Origin: a virus
Reading direction: 5' to 3' (one strand)
IMG/VR virus record: IMGVR_UViG_3300009163_000098
Location: 1-35,282 of that record
DNA: 35,282 bases
Under the pieces are notes generated by a model that saw only the letters and a list, made by a program, of their open reading frames with translations, was not told the DNA's origin and searched no databases. This document shows positions 7,881 through 15,254 of the stretch, piece by piece. Position 1 is the first letter of the stretch. Every line of letters begins with the position of its first letter. The position numbers and the translations under genes are program-made.

Positions 7881-9950
7881 ATGCCCCACAACTCTCTGAA
7901 GCTGATTCCTGGAGTTGATGAGAACAGGACTCCTGCCCTCAACGAAGCAGCAATATCTTATTCCAACCTGATCCGTTTTATTTCTGACCGTCAAGGTTTC
8001 GGACTTGTCCAGAAGCTCGGCGGATGGGCCAAATGGTTCACCAACCCGATCGGGTCAATCGTAAGAGCTCTTTGGGCTTGGGAAGACACCAACAATAATT
8101 CGTATCTCGCTGTTGGCGCAGAAAGCTCTCTTGGCTACATTAAAGATGGCACAACGCGCAATTTCATCGACATAACTCCACAAACATCAATTTCTTCTTC
8201 TGTCTCGGTTCAGGTTTCAACAACTTCTGGATCGAATGAAGTCATCATAAGGCAGGTCGGCAGCAACATAACGAGCTATAACAGTGTTTTCATTGAAACG
8301 CAAATAGCTGTTGGAGGCCTACTGCTTTTTGGTCTTTATCAATGCTATGCATCGACTGCTGATGCCTACAAGATTTATACGTACGATGCTATTGGTGACA
8401 TAGCCAATGCGACCTCGACTGTTGCTCCTCCCGGAGCCGGAGTTGTTGCCAGCTATGCGACGACAAGCGGATCTTCTGTTGTCACAGTCACTTTGGCGAA
8501 TCATGGCTGGACGGTCGGAACATCAGGGCAAAATTATGCAGCTGTGGTTTCGACAACTGTCGGCGGGATCGTTATCCAAGGCAATTATACCGTAACTTCT
8601 GTTACAGCATCCAACACATTCACAATTCAGGCTGCGACAGCTGCAACTTCCACGACGACAGGATCACAGAACGGCGGAAATGCCTATTATAAATACTTTA
8701 TCGGCATTGGTCCGTTGCCAGCAGGAACAGGCTATGGCGCTTCAACTTATGGCGGCGGCGGCTATGGCACAGGCACAGTCCCAACTGCTGCCACCGGAAC
8801 CGCGATAACTGCGGTCGATTGGACGCTCGACAACTGGGGAGAGACGCTCGTTTCTTGTCCTCTTGATGGTCCGATTTATCAATGGAGTCCGGCCACAAAC
8901 AGCTTGATCGCGACGATCATGCCTTTCGCTCCGGTGCTGAATAGTGGCATGTTCGTTGCCATGCCCCAGCGGCAGATTGTCGCTTGGGGATCGACCTTCA
9001 ATGGCATAGCTGATCCGCTTTTGATCCGCTGGTGCGACATTGGCAATTATAACATCTGGCTCGGAACAGTTTCCAATCAGGCTGGCAGCTACCGCATTCC
9101 CAAAGGCTCGACAATCGTCCAGTGTATCCAAGGCCCACAACAGGGTCTGATTTGGACCGACCTCGCCATTTGGGCGATGCAATATGTCAGCCTTCCTTAC
9201 GTTTACCAATTCAACGAGCTCGGCAATGGCTGTGGGCTGATCGGCCGCAAAGCTGCAGGATCAATCAATGGCATTGTCTATTGGATGAGCCAAAGCTCTT
9301 TCTTCCGCCTTGCCGGCAGCGGCGTTGAGCCTGTTGCTTGCCCGATTTGGGATGTCATTTTCCAAGATCTCGACACCACACAGCTTGACAAAATCAGGTT
9401 CGCTGCCAATTCCCGTTTCGGCGAAGTGTCGTGGTATTATCCGACAAAAGGCACAGGCGAGATTGACGCCTATGTCAAATACAACATCCTGTTGAACCAG
9501 TGGGATTTTGGCACACTTCAGCGGACAGCTTGGATCAATCAATCGGTTCTTGGTCCTCCGATCGGAGCAGACTCGTCAGGTTTCATCTATCAGCATGAAG
9601 TCTCCCAGAATGCTGATGGCCAGCCGATGAATTCAAGTTTCCAAACTGGCTATTTTACGCTCGCTGAAGGCGACGTCAAAACCTTTATCGATCAGGTTTG
9701 GCCTGATATGAAATGGGGCTATTACAATGGCACCCAAGGCGCGAACGTCCTGATGACGTTTTACGTCACTGATTACCCCGGCGCAACGCCAATCGCCTAT
9801 GGTCCGTTCACCCTTACGCAAGCCACAGAATACATCACCCCGCGTTTCCGGGGTCGCCTCGTATCAATCAAAATCGAAAGCAATGACATTGATTCTTTCT
9901 GGAGAATCGGCAATATTCGCTATCGGTTCCAGCCAGATGGGAAATTCTGA
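7881..9950 (+). CDS. Tail nozzle / packaged-DNA stabilisation-like protein
   Basis: The 689-residue protein opens with LKLIPGVDENRTPALNEAAISYSNLIRF, resembling the start of P22 gp10/SU10 nozzle-type proteins. The C-terminal two thirds carry tryptophan-rich repeated beta segments (WGSTFNGIADPLLIRWCDIGNY, GLIWTDLAIWAMQYV, GEVSWYYP) consistent with a beta-propeller-like platform. A beta insertion at about residues 190-255 has the HG..NYTVTSV...FTI module also found in the 658-1392 protein. Nozzle proteins close the podovirus tail and release DNA on infection. Start spacing is good (AAGGGG). Stop and next start overlap as TGATG. Confidence 0.65.
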   Translation: MPHNSLKLIPGVDENRTPALNEAAISYSNLIRFISDRQGFGLVQKLGGWAKWFTNPIGSIVRALWAWEDTNNNSYLAVGAESSLGYIKDGTTRNFIDITPQTSISSSVSVQVSTTSGSNEVIIRQVGSNITSYNSVFIETQIAVGGLLLFGLYQCYASTADAYKIYTYDAIGDIANATSTVAPPGAGVVASYATTSGSSVVTVTLANHGWTVGTSGQNYAAVVSTTVGGIVIQGNYTVTSVTASNTFTIQAATAATSTTTGSQNGGNAYYKYFIGIGPLPAGTGYGASTYGGGGYGTGTVPTAATGTAITAVDWTLDNWGETLVSCPLDGPIYQWSPATNSLIATIMPFAPVLNSGMFVAMPQRQIVAWGSTFNGIADPLLIRWCDIGNYNIWLGTVSNQAGSYRIPKGSTIVQCIQGPQQGLIWTDLAIWAMQYVSLPYVYQFNELGNGCGLIGRKAAGSINGIVYWMSQSSFFRLAGSGVEPVACPIWDVIFQDLDTTQLDKIRFAANSRFGEVSWYYPTKGTGEIDAYVKYNILLNQWDFGTLQRTAWINQSVLGPPIGADSSGFIYQHEVSQNADGQPMNSSFQTGYFTLAEGDVKTFIDQVWPDMKWGYYNGTQGANVLMTFYVTDYPGATPIAYGPFTLTQATEYITPRFRGRLVSIKIESNDIDSFWRIGNIRYRFQPDGKF

Positions 9951-10303
9951 TGGCTAGTCTTGACGACATCCTAACAACCCAGAAAAATGGCGTCGTCGCC
10001 CTTTCTGGCATTGGGACAGCCTCTTTGCGCTCTCAAGGCACATTGACCTCTGCGACAGTCACCGCATCCACTTTGATTGTTGCAGGAAAAGGCTACATCG
10101 TAAATTTCTCTGTCACAGTTGCAGGCTCGGCAGTCGGAACGATATATAATTCTGCAACAGTTGCGGGTGCTGCAGCTGCGAATGCCCTCTGTGTCGTGCC
10201 TTCTTCTGTTGGTGTGACCCAAACTGGGCAAAACTTTTCCAATGGGTTAATCATTGTTCCCGGAACAGGGCAGTCAATAAATGTTACCTACGCGATAGGA
10301 TAA
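9950..10303 (+). CDS. Small Ala/Val/Thr-rich virion protein
   Basis: The 117-residue protein begins MASLDDILTTQKNGVVAL, an opening I recognise as recurring in small virion-block proteins of other podovirus-like phages. The rest is alternating hydrophobic strands (TLIVAGKGYIVNFSVTVAGSAVGTIYNSA) and looks like a small beta barrel or decoration domain. There are no charged catalytic candidates. It overlaps the nozzle stop by one base and likely belongs to the tail. Its exact role is unknown. Confidence 0.6.
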   Translation: MASLDDILTTQKNGVVALSGIGTASLRSQGTLTSATVTASTLIVAGKGYIVNFSVTVAGSAVGTIYNSATVAGAAAANALCVVPSSVGVTQTGQNFSNGLIIVPGTGQSINVTYAIG

Positions 10304-10306
10304 TTC

Positions 10307-10930
10307 ATGCCGCTCACAAAAGGTTCCTCGCAAAAGGCAGTAAGCTCCAACATCAGCGAGCTGGTGCATTCTGGCCGTCCGCAGAAGCAAGCGGTCGCCA
10401 TTGCGTTGAACACAGCGCGTGACAGCTTGCGCAAAAAGAGAGCGGCTGGCGGACACACAGTCACGACAAAGACGAGCGGCGCTCCGAAAACGATGCACCA
10501 TCAAGGTCCGATCCATTCGGCTGTTGCTGGACGCACAGACCACCTCCCGATGCATGTCAAGTCTGGCAGCTATGTAATTCCTGCCGACATCATCTCGGCG
10601 ATGGGCGAAGGCAACACCATGGCTGGTTTCAAAACCGCCAAGCGGATTTTCTCCGGCACCCCTTATGCCGGCAAAAGCGCACCCTATGGCCAGAGCTCTG
10701 CGCCTTATGGGGCGACGCTGCCGCGTGCTGATGGCGGAGAAACAATGGGAGACGAGCTCGTCCCGATTGTTGCGGCGGGAGGCGAATACGTCATCACCCC
10801 AGAAGAGGTGGTCATGATCGGCAATGGAAACCTTGATCATGGGCACAAAATATTAGATAGTTTCGTAAAGAAGATGAGAGCCAAAACGATCAAGACGCTG
10901 AAAAAGCTTCCCGGACCAAAGAAGGATTGA
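10307..10930 (+). CDS. Virion-associated protein with two related EYVI-type motifs
   Basis: The 207-residue protein starts KGSSQKAVSSNISELVHSG then QKQAVAIALNTAR, an N-terminal motif common in phage virion genes. Two related segments, SGSYVIPADIISAMGEG (residues about 86-102) and GGEYVITPEEVVMIGNG (about 157-173), look like an internal duplication. Similar motifs occur in internal virion or scaffold-like proteins that precede the giant internal proteins. The C-terminus is basic (lysine-rich) and may bind DNA. The gene runs with four-base gaps between its neighbours. Confidence 0.55.
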   Translation: MPLTKGSSQKAVSSNISELVHSGRPQKQAVAIALNTARDSLRKKRAAGGHTVTTKTSGAPKTMHHQGPIHSAVAGRTDHLPMHVKSGSYVIPADIISAMGEGNTMAGFKTAKRIFSGTPYAGKSAPYGQSSAPYGATLPRADGGETMGDELVPIVAAGGEYVITPEEVVMIGNGNLDHGHKILDSFVKKMRAKTIKTLKKLPGPKKD

Positions 10931-10933
10931 TAA

Positions 10934-11425
10934 ATGTCAAATGAAAGCGGCATAACTCTGGCCACCCCAGAAGACGAAGAGCAGATCCTTGCCATCGCCT
11001 CCAAGGCATGGAAAGAGAATGGTGTTGCGAACATCGATTTTGAAAAAGTTCGCGGCATGATCCGCCCTGCTTTGTACCTTTGGCAGGGTCTTTGTGGTGT
11101 CATGAAACAGCCAAATGGCCGCATCGAAGGCGGGGTTCTCCTTCGCATGACGCAGATGTGGTATTCCAATGCTTGGATCCTCGAAGAGAAAATCATTTTC
11201 GTTGATCCTGAATTCCGCAATGCCAAGGGCGGCAGAGCGCGCAAACTTTGTGAGTTTTCGAAAAAGGTTTCTGATGATCTTGGGATCCCCTTGATGATTG
11301 GTGTTCTTTCGAGCCACCGCACTGCTGCAAAGATCAAACTATATGAACGCCAATTTGGCGAGCCTGCAGGTGCCTTCTTTTTGTATGGCGCTAAAACTGG
11401 CCATGACATTATGATGGAGCATTGA
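10934..11425 (+). CDS. GNAT-family N-acetyltransferase-like protein
   Basis: The 163-residue protein has the GNAT layout: an N-terminal ATPEDEEQILAIA helix, central strands ending KIIFVDPEFRNAKGGRARKLCEFSKKVSD, where FRNAKGGRARKL fits the acetyl-CoA pyrophosphate-binding loop, then a strand LMIGVLSS and a C-terminal HRTAAKIKLYERQFGEPAGAFFLYG. GNAT enzymes transfer acetyl from acetyl-CoA to an amine; the substrate is unknown. Lying between virion genes and two bases before the giant internal protein gene, it might modify a virion or host protein. Confidence 0.68.
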   Translation: MSNESGITLATPEDEEQILAIASKAWKENGVANIDFEKVRGMIRPALYLWQGLCGVMKQPNGRIEGGVLLRMTQMWYSNAWILEEKIIFVDPEFRNAKGGRARKLCEFSKKVSDDLGIPLMIGVLSSHRTAAKIKLYERQFGEPAGAFFLYGAKTGHDIMMEH

Positions 11426-11426
11426 C

Positions 11427-14400
11427 ATGGGTGGTGGTGGCAAGGGCGGTAGCTCTACACAAACGGTATCGATCCCGCCAGAAGTTTTGGCGCGATACAA
11501 TTCTGTCAATGCACGTGCAGAGGAAACAGCTAAGATTCCATTTAAGGAATATAGCCAAGACCCAAGTGCATTTGTCGCACAGCTAAATCAGACTCAGCAA
11601 GCGGGTGTCGCGGGCGCAAGCCAATATGCCAACGCTGCCCAGCCCTATTATCAGCAAGCTGCTGATTACACAAAACAGGGTGCTGGCGCGGCCAATCCGA
11701 TGGCTCTTGATCAGAGCTCCATTGACAAATACATGTCGCCCTACCTCAACAATGTTGTCGGGACGACGATGGCCAATCTGCGCCAGCAGCAGGGTCAGGA
11801 GCAGTCTGGCCTCATGGGCGGCGCAGCCATGTCCGGAGCCTTTGGCGGAGACCGAGCGGGCATCGCTCAGGCCAACCTTGCCAAACAGCAGAACATGGCG
11901 ACAGGTTCAACTCTGGCGAACATTTTGAATCAGGGCTATGGTCAGGCGCTGCAGACTGCTCAGCAGCAGCAGGGCATTGATCTCGGAGCACAACAGGCCA
12001 ACCTCGCCCGACTGACTGGCGCGGGCGCACAGATGGGCGCAATCGGGACAGGCTCGCAAGCTGCGGGCCTCGCTGGGGCGCAGTCTCAGCTCGCTGCTGG
12101 TCAGATCGGCCAGCAGACAGAACAGGCTGGCAAGTCTGCGATGTACAATCAGTTCCTGCAGAAACAGGGCTACCCATTTCAGGTCACACAGTTCTTGGCG
12201 AACATTGCCGAAGGCACTGGTGCGCTGTCTGGCTCCACAACAAACACCGTTCAAGCGTCCGACCGTCGCCTCAAACACGACATCAAAGACATCGGCAAAA
12301 CGCACGACGGCGAGCCTTTGTATTCATACAAATACAACGACGACGACGAAACGACGCATTATGGCCCAATGGCTCAGAATGTCGAGAAACGCCATCCTGA
12401 AAACGTCGGCCTTGCTGGTGGCTACAAAACGGTCGATTATGACGCAGTGGCGGATCGTGCCGCTGAAGCTGGGGAAAAGCAGCATGCCGCCCATGGCGGA
12501 CAGATCCACTCTGAAGGTGGGGTTGTTTTGCCTTTCCGTGCGCGTGAAGGATTCGCCACGAGCGGCGGCGTTGGCATTACCAATCCCGGTGTGGCTGCTG
12601 GGTTCGATCCTGACTTCATCAAGGCGCTGCTTTCCGAGCGTCAAGGCCAATATTCAGCGATGTATGGCCAGCCCGGTGTTCCATTCGGCGCACAAGGCTC
12701 TCCCGGCAGCAAAGGTGTTGTGCCGGCTCCTATGGGTGTTGCCAAGCCACTTACCCCTGCCTCGCCTCCGCCTCGCCAGCAGAGCAGCACGGACAGCGCA
12801 ATGGCGACAGGAAGCAAGATCGCCTCGCTTTATGGCGCAGGAAAGCAAGTCAAAAGTGACTATGAAAGCTGGCAAAAAGACCGAGCTGAAAAGGCTGCGC
12901 TAGAAAAAGCCGCACTGGAAAAAGCTGCTTCTGAAAAGCCAGTGGCTGCAGTTGCCGGCGATCAGCGTGCTGAGGCCAATGTTCCGCTGCCTCCTGCAAG
13001 ACCGACAAATGTGTCAGAAGCTCAACCTGCGTCCGAAACTCCGCAGCCTTCTGCAAGACCGACAAATGTGTCAGAAGCTCAACCTGTTGCTGACAGCCAG
13101 CTTGTTCGACAGGCTTCGCTCGTTTCCGATCAGCAGAGTCCGAGTGATCCGAATCCGCAGCTCGCTGCTTCCGATCAGGTTGCCGACCTTGGCTCTGATC
13201 TTGATTTGGGGGATTCTCTTGGATCAATTGATCCTTCCATGTTCGTAGCTCGCGGCGGCGTGATTGCCGGCAAGCGCAATGGCTATGCCGACAAGGGATT
13301 TGTCACTCCGGGATATGATCCTGAAGTCAAATCTTCTGACATCATGGACCAAACGGTCGATGAAGGCGAAAAAGAATCCAAAGACGACGTTTCTGAATTC
13401 AACTCAATGAAGGCAAAAGCTCCTCCGAAAGAGGAAAAGGATAAAACTGGACAAACCATTGGCGGTCTCGCTGGCAACATTTTAGGTTCCATTGTTGGTG
13501 GGCCCATTGGTGGAGCGATCGGCAGCACAGCTGGCAGCTATCTCGGCTCTCAGTTCGCTTCAGGCGGACTGGCCGAAGGTCGTCAGCATTTCCGCACAGG
13601 CGGTTTGGGCCTTGAAGACCTAACGCGCAACACCCTGCTCGACCCTCCGGTTGATCCTGAAAACCCTGATCAGCCGCAGAAAGCACAGGCGGACGATCTT
13701 GGCCTTGGGCGCGTCCAGATGGCCAAGATTGACACCAACACAGCCACGGATGCGGGCGGCGTTGCGCCTCGTCCTCCGGCTAATATTCCTGACGAGAAGA
13801 AGGTTGAAGCTCCGGTTGCTGAGCGAGAGGCTCCCAAGCCAACAGAGATTGCCAAGCCCACACAGACAGCCAAGCCTCGCCTCAAACAGGACGAGATTTC
13901 TGCACCTTTCTTGGCTGCTGCGAACAAGCTTGCTCCGGACCTTCCCGGTTTCCTCAAAAGCGAAAACTTTTGGATTCCTGCTCTGGCGACATTGGCCACT
14001 GGCCTTTCTTCAAGGGCACCCACAAGGACGCAAGGTCTCGGCGAGGCACTTGCGGGCGGTGTCGGAGCCTACACTGGCTTGCGCGGCCAGAATGCACAGA
14101 TTGCTGAGACAGAGGCTCGCACAGAGAAAACCTTTGCGGACATCGTTAAGGACAACACCTATGAAGTCGGCGGCAGGATGTACTTCCGGTATCTTAAGCC
14201 GGATGGCACATGGGGCTCAATGAGCCAGATTGATTATCTGCGCATGCCTCCGGAGGATCGCAACAAAGTTCAGTTCGATCCGCGCATTTCTGATGCCATG
14301 CCGCAGATCATCGCTGGTTCAAGTTCAGCTCAAGGCGCTGGCACTGGCGCCGGGACAAATACGAACGCTGGGGTCGCTGCCGGTGCAAATCGCACAGTGC

Positions 14401-15245
14401 AGACAACTCCTCGTCCGATTGAAGGCACAGAGATCAAGCCTAATGAGGAAGATCTGGCATTTTCTCGCAAGGATCACGAGGCAATTGTTCAGGGCGGCGC
14501 ACAGCGTTCTGCTCAGGAGCCGGATTTTTACACCCCGCAGAAAGACATGGCGGATGCGTCCTTGAATGTCAGGCCGACTCTGACGACACTCGCGGGCGCT
14601 TTGAGCTCGATGCCTAGAGACAAATCGATCATGGCCAGCGGCAAACCGCAAGAAGTCCTCGCTCCTGTTGCGCAGTACATGAACGGTCTGTTGCGCGTCA
14701 TGGGCTTGCCTGAAGCAGTCAATGGTGAAGATCTTGCCAATTATCAATCTGCTATGAAATCTGTGGCTCAGTATCAGGACAGGGCTGCGAGCGATGCTGG
14801 CCGCAGAGCTTTTGCTGCGTACGAAGCTTTGGCGAAAACGGTCCCTACAACCTTGAATGACCCAAGGGCACAGGGCAAGCTTCTTTCGACCATGTATCAG
14901 GCCAATCAGATCGAGCTTGATAAACAGAAGTATTTTGACAGCATGCGCCAGCACGCGGACAGGTTTGACCCAGTCACCGCGCTGAAAACTGGTCGCTCGG
15001 CGAATGAGGCATTCAACAAAAAGTACAATGCTGAATTTTATGCCACCGAGAAAAAGCACATCGAGGCAATGTTCGGCACACCATTGACTGGAATGAAAGA
15101 TCCCAAAACAGGTCGCGACATGACTGTCATGCAGCTCCTGACGACTAATCCGGGAATTCTGGACAAAGACTACAAAGACCAGATCGTCTCCAAATTCGGC
15201 GGCGATCCCAAAATCCTTCGCTACTTCAACATTTCTTACCCGTAA
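11427..15245 (+). CDS. Giant internal virion protein with internal S74-like chaperone motif
   Basis: The 1272-residue protein starts MGGGGKGGSS. Residues about 15-275 are Gln/Ala-rich helices. Residues about 277-345 read SDRRLKHDIKDIGK..., GPMAQNVEKRHPE and GGYKTVDYDAVADRA, matching the peptidase S74 intramolecular chaperone (Ser278-Asp279 as the expected cut site). This domain is normally C-terminal in fibres. Three GG-box segments (near residues 355, 608 and 711), a Pro-rich repeat region (about 500-560) and a glycine-zipper stretch (GGLAGNILGSIVGGPIGGAIG, near 678) follow. It is probably ejected with DNA and may form part of a trans-envelope channel. The role is inferred from size, position and membrane-like zippers. 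Confidence 0.7.
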   Translation: MGGGGKGGSSTQTVSIPPEVLARYNSVNARAEETAKIPFKEYSQDPSAFVAQLNQTQQAGVAGASQYANAAQPYYQQAADYTKQGAGAANPMALDQSSIDKYMSPYLNNVVGTTMANLRQQQGQEQSGLMGGAAMSGAFGGDRAGIAQANLAKQQNMATGSTLANILNQGYGQALQTAQQQQGIDLGAQQANLARLTGAGAQMGAIGTGSQAAGLAGAQSQLAAGQIGQQTEQAGKSAMYNQFLQKQGYPFQVTQFLANIAEGTGALSGSTTNTVQASDRRLKHDIKDIGKTHDGEPLYSYKYNDDDETTHYGPMAQNVEKRHPENVGLAGGYKTVDYDAVADRAAEAGEKQHAAHGGQIHSEGGVVLPFRAREGFATSGGVGITNPGVAAGFDPDFIKALLSERQGQYSAMYGQPGVPFGAQGSPGSKGVVPAPMGVAKPLTPASPPPRQQSSTDSAMATGSKIASLYGAGKQVKSDYESWQKDRAEKAALEKAALEKAASEKPVAAVAGDQRAEANVPLPPARPTNVSEAQPASETPQPSARPTNVSEAQPVADSQLVRQASLVSDQQSPSDPNPQLAASDQVADLGSDLDLGDSLGSIDPSMFVARGGVIAGKRNGYADKGFVTPGYDPEVKSSDIMDQTVDEGEKESKDDVSEFNSMKAKAPPKEEKDKTGQTIGGLAGNILGSIVGGPIGGAIGSTAGSYLGSQFASGGLAEGRQHFRTGGLGLEDLTRNTLLDPPVDPENPDQPQKAQADDLGLGRVQMAKIDTNTATDAGGVAPRPPANIPDEKKVEAPVAEREAPKPTEIAKPTQTAKPRLKQDEISAPFLAAANKLAPDLPGFLKSENFWIPALATLATGLSSRAPTRTQGLGEALAGGVGAYTGLRGQNAQIAETEARTEKTFADIVKDNTYEVGGRMYFRYLKPDGTWGSMSQIDYLRMPPEDRNKVQFDPRISDAMPQIIAGSSSAQGAGTGAGTNTNAGVAAGANRTVQTTPRPIEGTEIKPNEEDLAFSRKDHEAIVQGGAQRSAQEPDFYTPQKDMADASLNVRPTLTTLAGALSSMPRDKSIMASGKPQEVLAPVAQYMNGLLRVMGLPEAVNGEDLANYQSAMKSVAQYQDRAASDAGRRAFAAYEALAKTVPTTLNDPRAQGKLLSTMYQANQIELDKQKYFDSMRQHADRFDPVTALKTGRSANEAFNKKYNAEFYATEKKHIEAMFGTPLTGMKDPKTGRDMTVMQLLTTNPGILDKDYKDQIVSKFGGDPKILRYFNISYP
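12994..13086 (+). repeat. 36-bp direct repeat, two copies, period 57
   Basis: Identical 36-base units lie at 12994-13029 and 13051-13086 within the giant internal protein gene. The 57-base period keeps the frame and gives a 19-residue unit containing ARPTNVSEAQP twice. This looks like a recent slippage or unequal-recombination duplication in a Pro/Ala/Ser linker. Confidence 0.9.
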
Positions 15246-15254
15246 GAGGAAGCC

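Noticed and set aside
14325-15059. 244-residue - strand open frame inside the giant internal protein gene
   Set aside because: It lies antisense to a continuous long gene and has no start signal.
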